Origin: Spirochaetaceae bacterium
GTDB taxonomy: Bacteria; Spirochaetota; Spirochaetia; Treponematales; Breznakiellaceae
Reading direction: 5' to 3'
Length of the DNA stretch: 5,846 nt
NCBI GenBank assembly: GCA_031257075.1
Contig: JAIRPM010000070.1
Location: 1 to 5,846, forward strand
Each line of letters starts with the position of its first letter. Position 1 is the first letter of the stretch. The notes under the pieces are model-generated. The model searched no databases and was not told the DNA's origin. It was given only the letters and a program-made list of their open reading frames with translations. Below, one piece after another: positions 1 through 5,520 of this stretch. A program made the position numbers and the translations under genes.

Positions 1-571
1 CGACAATGGCGGCAAGAGCGGAAGATGTCTCAATAGCGGCATACCGGCGGGCTTTCACGATAGATGACGCGATACGCCGGCTGTACCGTTCTTCCGCATT
101 CCGCCAAAGGAGCGCGGCCAATTCATCTTCACGCAATGTAGCAACCAGTTCGGCGGCGGTTGGCGCATCCGTGCCCGCCTTGTCTATCCTCATATCCAAA
201 GGTTCATCCTTACGGAAACTGAACCCCCTGCCCCCTTGTTCATAATGAAAAAGGGACACCCCCAAATCAATGAGAATACGAACCGGTTTTTGCCCGCCGG
301 TATCTTCAATCGACTTAAAAAAATCTTCCGACCAGCCGCGATGAAAATTTACCCTGCCGCCAAACGGCGCAAGCCGTTGCCGGGCGCTCTCCAAAATGCT
401 TTCGTCCGCGTCAACAGCAGTAAGGCGCAGGTTGGGAAAACGGGATAAAAACGCCTCACTATGGCCGCCTTCACCGGCGGTGGCATCAATCATCCACGCA
501 TTGTTCAGGTTAGAAACATCCAGCAGTTCCAGCGTCTCGTTCAAAAGGACGGGCGTATGTATTATTGTCAT
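1..571 (-). CDS. rsmH: 16S rRNA (cytosine(1402)-N(4))-methyltransferase RsmH (MraW), N-terminal part
   Basis: RsmH is a cytosolic SAM-dependent enzyme that N4-methylates C1402 in the 16S rRNA decoding centre. The reading frame gives 190 complete codons and leaves the window at base 1, so the C-terminal part is missing because of the window edge, not a mutation. Visible family marks are HTPVLLNETLELL at the N-terminus (residues 5-17), the SAM-binding motif DATAGEGGHSEAFL (29-42), the acidic motif AVDAD (52-56), LIDLGVS (100-106), RGFSFRKDEPLDMR (115-128) and the helix RNAEERYSRRIASSIVKAR (157-175). The family more often has a leucine in DATLGEGG, where this protein has alanine. The ATG at 571-569 is chosen because HTPVLLNE follows four residues later and an AAGGAAG lies upstream. 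It starts 27 bases after the mraZ stop, the usual mraZ-rsmH order, so the two are probably cotranscribed. Confidence 0.96.
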   Translation of the reverse strand, partial: MTIIHTPVLLNETLELLDVSNLNNAWMIDATAGEGGHSEAFLSRFPNLRLTAVDADESILESARQRLAPFGGRVNFHRGWSEDFFKSIEDTGGQKPVRILIDLGVSLFHYEQGGRGFSFRKDEPLDMRIDKAGTDAPTAAELVATLREDELAALLWRNAEERYSRRIASSIVKARRYAAIETSSALAAIV

Positions 572-582
572 GCAAAAATACG

Positions 583-589
583 CTTCCTT
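583..589 (-). promoter_or_regulatory. Shine-Dalgarno of rsmH
   Basis: AAGGAAG on the minus strand ends 11 bases before the rsmH ATG. It lies wholly in the 27-base gap after the mraZ stop, so rsmH appears to have its own ribosome binding site. The spacing is slightly long. Confidence 0.55.
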
Positions 590-598
590 AAACCGGAC

Positions 599-1066
599 TT
601 AAAAAAAACATGCCAAACTTTCGGCGGCGGCAATGACTTTGTCGCTTTCATCCGTGTCGCCTGAATAATTTCTGTAGGTATCCGCATCCCATATTTCGAT
701 GCGTTCCCCCAGCCCCATAACCACACATTCGCGCTTAAGGTTTGCCCATTCGCGCAAGGCCTGCGGAATAGCAAGCCGGCCTCCTCTGTCAAACTCGCAA
801 ACAACCGCCCAACCCAAAAAATGACGCTGCAAAAGCCGCACATCCTGTTTCATCGCGCTCGCGTTTTCCAGTTTTGCGGCAAAAGTATGCCATTTATCCG
901 GCGGATAGGCCCACAGGCACCGGTCGATACCGCGTGTTACAACAAGTTCCTCACAAGCGGAAATATCCTCCTCTTTTGTAGTATGAGCGATGCTTTCACG
1001 AAGCCGTGTTGGAAAAGTAAATCTGCCTTTTTCATCCAGAGTACTGTTATAGCCGCCGTTTAACAT
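599..1066 (-). CDS. mraZ: Transcriptional regulator MraZ
   Basis: MraZ is an AbrB-like DNA-binding protein that represses its own division and cell-wall (dcw) operon; it forms ring-shaped oligomers. The 155-residue product carries the two DXXXR swapped-hairpin motifs typical of the family: DEKGR in TLDEKGRFTFPTRLRE (residues 9-24) and DRGGR in EFDRGGRLAIPQALRE (91-106). Between them lies VTRGIDRCLWAYPPDKW (43-59), also family-typical. The frame stays open upstream to an ATG at 1147, but I prefer the ATG at 1066. MraZ proteins normally begin two or three residues before the G-x-Y-x-x-T-L-D-x-K-G-R motif, and the extra 27 residues would be encoded by the promoter and operator. No good Shine-Dalgarno precedes either start. 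rsmH follows by 27 bases. Identification is near certain; the start is somewhat less so. Confidence 0.95.
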   Translation of the reverse strand: MLNGGYNSTLDEKGRFTFPTRLRESIAHTTKEEDISACEELVVTRGIDRCLWAYPPDKWHTFAAKLENASAMKQDVRLLQRHFLGWAVVCEFDRGGRLAIPQALREWANLKRECVVMGLGERIEIWDADTYRNYSGDTDESDKVIAAAESLACFF

Positions 1067-1100
1067 TCGCGTTTTTGATGAAAAGGGGAATTGAGGAATT

Positions 1101-1130
1101 TTTCTCCACAAATCTCCACTTTTCACCACC
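1101..1130 (-). promoter_or_regulatory. Three MraZ-type operator boxes, 10-bp period
   Basis: On the minus strand three consecutive decamers read GGTGGTGAAA, AGTGGAGATT and TGTGGAGAAA, placing GTGG at 1129-1126, 1119-1116 and 1109-1106, exactly 10 bases apart. MraZ of several bacteria is known to bind short G-rich direct repeats with this one-turn spacing just upstream of mraZ (TGGG-type in E. coli, AAAGTGG-type in mollicutes). The boxes lie 35-64 bases before the mraZ ATG and directly downstream of the putative promoter, so autorepression by MraZ is the likely role. The repeats are seen; the binding is inferred. Confidence 0.7.
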
Positions 1131-1133
1131 TTT

Positions 1134-1167
1134 ATTCTATCTTGCATCTAAAGAAAAAAACTGTCAA
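1134..1167 (-). promoter_or_regulatory. Candidate promoter of mraZ-rsmH
   Basis: A perfect TTGACA -35 hexamer lies at 1167-1162. The -10 is not settled: 17 bases further is the poor CAAGAT (1144-1139), while the better TAGAAT (1139-1134) sits at a 22-base distance, too long for a normal sigma-70 promoter. Either choice would start transcription at about 1127-1133, just before or within the first MraZ box. The A-rich tract further upstream could help polymerase binding. Confidence 0.45.
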
Positions 1168-1190
1168 GGCCGATACTGATAAATTTCCGC

Positions 1191-1208
1191 TTTTTTTTAT
1201 TTTTTTTT
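1191..1208. other. A/T tract (T8-A-T9 on the plus strand)
   Basis: Eight T, one A and nine T run in succession, which reads A9-T-A8 in the direction of mraZ. It lies 24-41 bases upstream of the TTGACA element. Such tracts bend DNA and can act as upstream promoter elements. No hairpin precedes the T tract on the plus strand and no plus-strand gene ends here, so it is unlikely to be a terminator. Confidence 0.4.
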
Positions 1209-1277
1209 GATGAGTACTTAACAAAAAGAGATTACTTTTGAGCCTGTTTGGCTTGGATTTGACCGGTGCCGCCCTAA

Positions 1278-1314
1278 GGCAACACTGATTAGCATCGAGT
1301 TAATCAGCGTTGTC
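1278..1314. repeat. Imperfect palindrome just after metH
   Basis: CTGATTA (1285-1291) pairs with TAATCAG (1301-1307) around a nine-base loop. After one A-C mismatch the stem continues as GGCAAC (1278-1283) with GTTGTC (1309-1314), including one G-T pair. It lies 12 bases beyond the metH stop codon. There is no T tract after it in the metH direction, so it is not a standard intrinsic terminator. It could protect the 3' end of the message or be a copy of a dispersed palindromic repeat or mobile-element end. Confidence 0.5.
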
Positions 1315-1325
1315 CTAAAACGCTT

Positions 1326-4130
1326 CTAATCCCAATTGAGTTTTACTTTGTTTGCGCGGGCTTCTTCCAAAGTGAGTGTGCGGCGGCGTTCTTCCCGCTG
1401 GCGGTGGCGTTCCGCAACTTCAGCGTATTCGGCATGCAAGCGTTCAAGGAAAGCGGGACGCAGATTTGGGGATAGGAGTTCCCGTGCTACGCCGCCGGCA
1501 CGGCTTGCATCGCGGACATAGACAACCGGCGCGGAATATTCGGGCGCTATTTTGAGCGCCGTGTGTACAAGGCTTGCCGCCGCGCCTCCTATAAGGAGCG
1601 GCGTGGAAAAGCCGCCCGATTCCAGCGCCCTTGCTACGGTAATCATTTCGGCAAGCGAAGGTGTTACCAACCCTGAAAGCCCGATGAGGCCGGCCTGTTC
1701 CGACCGCGCCGTTTCGATGATTTTTTCGCAGGGGGTCATTACGCCCAGATCAATAATTTCAAATCCGGCGCAGCCCAGCACGATGCCGGTAATATTCTTG
1801 CCAATGTCATGAACGTCGCCTTTCACTGTGGCAAGGACAATTTTATGAGGAGCGGAACGCGCCGCCGGCGCGCCGTCCGCCGTCCAGCGGCCATCCAGAG
1901 CGGCGACCGCTCGCTGCATAACGCGGGCGCTGCGAAGAACTTGCGGAAGAAACAACTCACCGCGGTCAAAACGCTCCCCTACTTCGCGCATCCCGGCCAT
2001 AAGCGGGCCTTCAACAATTTCCAGAGGGCTTTTTGTTTTCAGCGTTTCAGCTACCGCATCTTCGATACCGTCATCGTCGCCTTCGACAAGAAGCGCGGCC
2101 AATGCGGCGGCGGCATCTTCCGGTTTTGACCGGGGACGCTGCGGTTTTGCCGCGGACAAAACACCGGTGATTTTGCCGCCGGCTTTGATTTCTTCCAGTT
2201 CCTTTAACCCCAGGCTAAGAAATATCTCCGCCGCGTTCTCTTCCCGCGCAAGGAGCGCGTTTTCCACCGTTTGGCGGAGTCCGGCAGGGAAATTATCGTA
2301 GCAGGTAAGAGCATCGGGGGCGGCTATGGCAAGGTTCATACCTTCGGCATGGCAGAGTTTGAGAAAGACGGCATGCATAACACGGCGCAGGGGAGTATTG
2401 CCGCGAAAACTGTACGAGAGATTCGAGACGCCGGCAGAAATGTTCAGGCAGGGGTGCAGGTCAAGAATGGGGCGGATGGCACGGATAAAGTCGGCAGCAT
2501 ACCGATCGTGCGCCGGGATACCGGTAGCAACGGCAAGAACGTTGAGGTCGAAAACGGTATCTTCCGGCGGGAAATGTATACTCTGGAGCAGTTGGAAGGA
2601 ACGGCGGGCTATGGCGATTTTTCGTTCAAAAGTATCCGCCTGACCCTGTTCATCGAAAAGCATTACGATGATGGCCGCGCCATAACGCCGCGCAAGGCGG
2701 GCGCGTTGCAGAAATTGGCTTTCGCCTTCTTTGAGGGTAATAGAGTTGACGAGGGGTTTTCCGGTAACGCGCTTAAGGCCGGCTTCGAGCGTGTCCCAAT
2801 CAGAAGAATCAATAACGAAAGGAATGCGGGCAATGGCCGGTTCTGTGCCGGCGGCAAGGATAAGCCTCCGAAGTTCGTCTTTACTGTCAAGAAGCCCGTC
2901 GTCCGCACAGATATCGAGCATTTCCACGCCGGCTTTAACATTCTCGCGCATACGGCGCAAACATTCTTTTATATCACCGTTTTTGAGCGCTTCCAGAAAT
3001 TTCCGGCTACCGGGCGCGTTACCGCCTTCGCCGATGATAGCAAGCGGCGTTTTGGGGCCATTTGCCTGCGCCCATACTTCCAAACCGGCAAGTTTAAGCG
3101 CCGGCTGCCGCGCCGGAAGGGGACGGGGGCGGGCATCACGGACAAGGGCGGATAGAGCCGCGATGTGCGCCGGTGTACTGCCGCAGCAGCCGCCTACTAT
3201 GTTGACAAGGCCGTTATCGATATACGGTTTTATTTGAGCGGCCATTTCCCGCGGGCTTTGGTCGTAGGAGCCGCTTTCATTGGGGAGGCCGGCATTGGGA
3301 TGGGCGCTTATTAAACAGCCTGCCGTTTCCGCCGCATTACGCACAAGAGGCTCAAGCGCCGCAGCCCCCAGCGAGCAGTTAAGCCCTACGGAAAAAGGCC
3401 GCGCATGGGCTACGGACACGCAAAACGCCCCGACAGATTGCCCGCACAAGAGCCGTCCTGATTTGTCTGAAACGGTTGCGGACAGCATAATGGGGAGTAC
3501 CGTTTCATTGGCAGCCGGAGGCTGCGGGCTTTTTTCCAGCGCGTCCATACAGGCCGCTATTGCCGCCTTGGCATTGAGCGTATCAAATATTGTTTCAATA
3601 AGAAGGACATCCGCGCCGCCATCGAGGAGCCCTCTGGCGTTATCATAGTAAGCGGCGTACAATTCGTCCCAGTAGATGGCGCGGGATGCGGGGTCGCCGG
3701 CGTTGGACGGTAAACTCGCGCTCTTGGTAGCGGGGCCAAGTACGCCGGCAACAAAACGAGGCTTCCCGGTACGGGCGGCACATTCACCGGCACATTCACA
3801 GGCTATGCCGGCGGCGGCACGGCTTATTTCGTAGGCATATTCCGCCAGCCCATAATCGGCAAGAGCGACCGCATTAGCGTTAAAACTGCATGTTTCGACA
3901 ATATCCGCGCCTGCTTCAAGGTATTGCCGGTGTATGGAGCGAATCACATCGGGCTTGGTTAGGCAGAGCGCGTCATTGCAGCCAAACAGTTTTTCATGGT
4001 GTCCGGCAAAACGGGTTCCCCGGTAATCGCTTTCGCGCAAACCAAAGGTTTGCACCATCGTTCCCATTGCGCCATCCAACAGGAGTATACGTTCCCGCGC
4101 TAGAGCCGCAAGCGTTTCAAATCGAGTCAT
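1326..4130 (-). CDS. metH: Cobalamin-dependent methionine synthase MetH, lacking the activation domain
   Basis: MetH transfers the methyl group of 5-methyl-THF through enzyme-bound cobalamin to homocysteine, giving methionine and THF. The 934 residues show four of the usual modules. The homocysteine domain (about 10-325) has zinc ligands Cys252 (GLNCSLG) and Cys315-Cys316 (GGCCGS). The pterin domain (about 355-625) has FDEQGQADT and GVSNLSYSFRGN. The B12 cap (about 670-750) has EGPLMAGM and FLPQVLRSARVM. The Rossmann B12 domain (about 760-890) has GDVHDIGKN with axial His774, then LIGLSGLVTPSL and LIGGAAAS. The protein ends at ANKVKLNWD, the linker where the reactivation domain would start in the roughly 1,200-residue enzymes. 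Thermotoga maritima MetH is a known case with that domain on a separate gene. Two pterin motifs differ from E. coli: GEGGN for GERTN and DICAD for DINMD. A GTAGG five bases before the ATG is a weak ribosome site. No cobalamin riboswitch is visible. Confidence 0.97.
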   Translation of the reverse strand: MTRFETLAALARERILLLDGAMGTMVQTFGLRESDYRGTRFAGHHEKLFGCNDALCLTKPDVIRSIHRQYLEAGADIVETCSFNANAVALADYGLAEYAYEISRAAAGIACECAGECAARTGKPRFVAGVLGPATKSASLPSNAGDPASRAIYWDELYAAYYDNARGLLDGGADVLLIETIFDTLNAKAAIAACMDALEKSPQPPAANETVLPIMLSATVSDKSGRLLCGQSVGAFCVSVAHARPFSVGLNCSLGAAALEPLVRNAAETAGCLISAHPNAGLPNESGSYDQSPREMAAQIKPYIDNGLVNIVGGCCGSTPAHIAALSALVRDARPRPLPARQPALKLAGLEVWAQANGPKTPLAIIGEGGNAPGSRKFLEALKNGDIKECLRRMRENVKAGVEMLDICADDGLLDSKDELRRLILAAGTEPAIARIPFVIDSSDWDTLEAGLKRVTGKPLVNSITLKEGESQFLQRARLARRYGAAIIVMLFDEQGQADTFERKIAIARRSFQLLQSIHFPPEDTVFDLNVLAVATGIPAHDRYAADFIRAIRPILDLHPCLNISAGVSNLSYSFRGNTPLRRVMHAVFLKLCHAEGMNLAIAAPDALTCYDNFPAGLRQTVENALLAREENAAEIFLSLGLKELEEIKAGGKITGVLSAAKPQRPRSKPEDAAAALAALLVEGDDDGIEDAVAETLKTKSPLEIVEGPLMAGMREVGERFDRGELFLPQVLRSARVMQRAVAALDGRWTADGAPAARSAPHKIVLATVKGDVHDIGKNITGIVLGCAGFEIIDLGVMTPCEKIIETARSEQAGLIGLSGLVTPSLAEMITVARALESGGFSTPLLIGGAAASLVHTALKIAPEYSAPVVYVRDASRAGGVARELLSPNLRPAFLERLHAEYAEVAERHRQREERRRTLTLEEARANKVKLNWD

Positions 4131-4152
4131 TACGGCCTACTATGGACTTTTT

Positions 4153-4165
4153 GACAAGAGTTGTC
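4153..4165. repeat. Short perfect palindrome upstream of metH
   Basis: GACAA and TTGTC are separated by GAG, giving a 5-3-5 palindrome 23 bases before the metH start. It could be a small operator for metH or part of a degenerate repeat: TTGTC followed by CTA, and the word CACTGATT, also occur in the palindrome after metH. The length is short enough to arise by chance. Confidence 0.3.
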
Positions 4166-4206
4166 TAGGGATGCACTGATTTTGTGTACACTGCCTTGCG
4201 CCGCTT

Positions 4207-4824
4207 TCAAAAAGAAGCGCACAGCGCTTCCAGAGCGCGGGGGAGAATGACCCATTCGGCTTCTTCCATAACGCGGCGCTGCAAGGTTTCCGGCGTATCA
4301 TCATCGCGGACAGCAACGGCTTTTTGCATCAGAATCGCGCCGCCATCGGTAATATTATTGACAAGATGTACCGTAGCGCCGCTTATTTTCACCCCGCGTT
4401 TCAGCGCGGCTTCGTGGACAAAAAGGCCGTGGAAACCTTCGCCGCAAAACGCGGGTATGAGGCTGGGATGAACATTGATAATACGCCCTTGATATGCCGA
4501 AAGAAGCGGCTCATCGAGGATAACAAGAAAACCGGCCAATACGACCGCGTCTATCCTGTTTTCATCGAGAATTTGAAGAAGCGATTGGGAATAAGATGCT
4601 TTGTCAAAAAAATCACAGCGGCAAAAACCGCTCTGGGAAAGGATACGGGATGGAATTCCAGCCTCTTTTGCCCGCCGCAGCGCGTAAGCATCCGGCTCGG
4701 AAGACACAACCAAAGAAAGTTCGCTGTGGGGGAGTTCGCCCCGGGAGGCCGCGTTTATAATGGCTTGTAAATTTGTACCGCCGCCCGAAACAAGCACGGC
4801 GGTTCGTTTTTTGGTATTGGACAT
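4207..4824 (-). CDS. purN: Phosphoribosylglycinamide formyltransferase PurN
   Basis: PurN formylates glycinamide ribonucleotide with 10-formyl-THF, the third step of purine synthesis, in the cytosol. From the ATG at 4824 the product has 205 residues, normal for the family. It shows AVLVSGGGTNLQAII (residues 9-23), AVVLAGFLVIL (93-103), INVHPSLIPAF (116-126) with the catalytic Asn and His, and GATVHLVNNITDGGAIL (149-165) with the catalytic Asp. The usual tail DDDTPETLQRRVMEEAEW follows. A TTG three codons upstream (4833) is an alternative start; neither has a convincing Shine-Dalgarno, and ATG is preferred. No other purine genes are seen. The neighbour metH also releases THF, so a one-carbon grouping is plausible. 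An intrinsic terminator is embedded in the last codons, and a terminator-bearing leader precedes the gene. Confidence 0.96.
   Translation of the reverse strand: MSNTKKRTAVLVSGGGTNLQAIINAASRGELPHSELSLVVSSEPDAYALRRAKEAGIPSRILSQSGFCRCDFFDKASYSQSLLQILDENRIDAVVLAGFLVILDEPLLSAYQGRIINVHPSLIPAFCGEGFHGLFVHEAALKRGVKISGATVHLVNNITDGGAILMQKAVAVRDDDTPETLQRRVMEEAEWVILPRALEALCASF
4209..4230 (-). terminator. Intrinsic terminator inside the 3' end of purN
   Basis: On the minus strand GAAGCGC (4230-4224) and GCGCTTC (4220-4214) form a seven-base-pair stem with a TGT loop, followed directly by five T (4213-4209). The structure covers the last codons of purN, and the T run leads straight into its TGA stop. It should end transcription at purN and separate it from metH. 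Confidence 0.65.
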
Positions 4825-4870
4825 AATATTCAAATTAGGTTCGCGTTTGGAGAGAACCTCAACAGTACAT

Positions 4871-4910
4871 AAAAAAAGCGGTGCGTCTGGACCTTAAAAC
4901 CGCACCGCCT
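4871..4910 (-). terminator. Intrinsic terminator between hsp20 and purN
   Basis: On the minus strand GCGGTGCG (4908-4901) pairs perfectly with CGCACCGC (4885-4878) around a 15-base loop. A G-T and an A-T pair extend the stem, and seven T follow (4877-4871). It lies about 110 bases after the hsp20 stop and 47 bases before the purN ATG. It may simply end the hsp20 transcript, but its 5' arm can also pair with an upstream segment, which points to attenuation of purN. Confidence 0.85.
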
Positions 4911-4947
4911 GTAGCGAAAGGTTAAATCCGAGCCGGCGACACGGTTT
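4897..4947 (-). promoter_or_regulatory. Candidate antiterminator helix in the purN leader
   Basis: The minus-strand segment 4947-4935 (AAACCGTGTCGCC) can pair with 4909-4897 (GGCGGTGCGGTTT) over 13 consecutive positions, ten Watson-Crick and three G-U, around a 25-base loop. The second segment contains the whole 5' arm of the following terminator, so the two hairpins exclude each other. This is the layout of a transcription attenuator. I paired it by hand and recognise no known riboswitch core, including purine, ZTP, PRPP, THF and cobalamin types. Confidence 0.45.
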
Positions 4948-4954
4948 CCCTCCC
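4922..4954 (-). other. Possible leader micro-ORF with strong Shine-Dalgarno
   Basis: GGGAGGG (4954-4948), a very good ribosome binding site, stands five bases before a GTG codon (4942-4940), followed by TCG CCG GCT CGG ATT and a TAA stop (4924-4922). The predicted peptide has only six residues, fMSPARI. The start codon lies within the 5' strand of the candidate antiterminator, so translation could influence which hairpin forms. It may equally be a chance G-rich site. Confidence 0.25.
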
Positions 4955-4964
4955 ACTATTATTA

Positions 4965-4990
4965 GTATCGGCATTTGATTTTCGGTCTTA
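4965..4990 (-). promoter_or_regulatory. Sigma-28-like promoter candidate upstream of the purN leader
   Basis: On the minus strand TAAG (4990-4987) is followed after 14 bases by GCCGATAC (4972-4965). The flagellar sigma-28 consensus is TAAA, about 15 bases, then GCCGATAA, so the -10 matches 7 of 8 positions. Transcription would start near 4958 and give an RNA of roughly 90 bases ending at the terminator, or read through into purN. No flagellar gene is present in the window. Confidence 0.3.
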
Positions 4991-5020
4991 AGGGGTAGAG
5001 CAACATTGATACGACAAGCG

Positions 5021-5500
5021 TCAATTCACTGTAATAGGCACTTTGTTTTTGGCTTCCGGCGGTTCCTGAGACGGGATTGTTACCGTCAAAAGGCCGTTTT
5101 TGAAGACGGCCGACACCGCTTCCTGATTGTATTCCGCCGCCGGAACCTGAAATTTGCGTTTTTCTACCGGCGCAAAATCGATGTCATGCCGCAGATAAAC
5201 GCCGGTTGTTTGCGGCGAAGCGGAACGCGCCGCGGAGAGCACCATAAAATCACCTTGAAATGAAAGGTCTATTTCCGCTTCGTTAAAACCGGCAAGCGCG
5301 AATTCAAAAACAAGACTGCCGTTTGCCGCTGTGTAAATGTTGGCCGGCGGGCAACTCACCGCTCCGGTATAACTGTTGGCGTTTTTTTCACCAGCCGCCT
5401 CATACATGCCGTTTTCACGGATGTTCTGCCCAAAATCCTGAGCCGCCTTGCTAATGTTTTCAAAAAAAGCGCCCATATCAAAATTGCGATTATATGCCAT
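5021..5500 (-). CDS. Small heat-shock protein, Hsp20/alpha-crystallin family
   Basis: Small heat-shock proteins are ATP-independent cytosolic holdases that form large oligomers and keep unfolding proteins soluble. The 159-residue product is a typical size. The N-terminal arm (about 1-48) contains FFENISKAAQDFGQNI. The alpha-crystallin domain (about 51-145) begins at PPANIYTAANGSLVFEFALAGF and ends with the diagnostic A-x-x-x-N-G-x-L motif in AVFKNGLLTVTIP (131-143). The tail VPITV (154-158) supplies the I-x-I/V motif that docks into neighbouring dimers. Many bacteria call such genes hsp20, hspC or ibpA; I cannot choose a symbol. No good Shine-Dalgarno precedes the ATG, and no CIRCE element is present, though a different perfect palindrome lies about 135 bases upstream. 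The gene appears to be monocistronic, ending before the terminator at 4871-4910. Confidence 0.95.
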   Translation of the reverse strand: MAYNRNFDMGAFFENISKAAQDFGQNIRENGMYEAAGEKNANSYTGAVSCPPANIYTAANGSLVFEFALAGFNEAEIDLSFQGDFMVLSAARSASPQTTGVYLRHDIDFAPVEKRKFQVPAAEYNQEAVSAVFKNGLLTVTIPSQEPPEAKNKVPITVN

Positions 5501-5520
5501 GCCTGTAGATTACTTCGTTA

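Noticed and set aside
568..843. Minus-strand open frame of 91 codons overlapping mraZ in another frame
   Set aside because: The mraZ frame over the same bases carries the conserved family motifs; this one does not.
6..1063. Plus-strand open frames of 67-80 codons over rsmH and mraZ
   Set aside because: They are antisense to well-conserved coding motifs of RsmH and MraZ and have no protein-like features.
1148..1325. Frameshifted remnant of the MetH activation domain
   Set aside because: I read this stretch for the expected downstream motifs (for example the IDWTPFF region) and found none; it is palindromic and A/T-rich non-coding DNA.
2271..3155. Open frame of 294 codons on the plus strand
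   Set aside because: It lies wholly opposite metH, has no recognisable motif, and arises from the codon bias of the real gene on the other strand.
4131..4206. Cobalamin or SAM riboswitch before metH
   Set aside because: The 76-base gap is too short for a cobalamin riboswitch and contains neither a B12 box nor SAM-riboswitch core motifs.
4825..4833. TTG at 4833 as purN start
   Set aside because: It adds only three residues, has no Shine-Dalgarno, and the ATG at 4824 already gives the normal distance to the AVLVSGGGTN motif. It cannot be fully excluded.
4871..5020. 5S rRNA or a known riboswitch (purine, ZTP, PRPP, THF) in the purN leader
   Set aside because: Some short stretches (GCCGATACT, GTGGGAGGG) recall 5S rRNA, but the conserved CCGAAC and the closing stem are absent. 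None of the riboswitch cores I know is present in either orientation.
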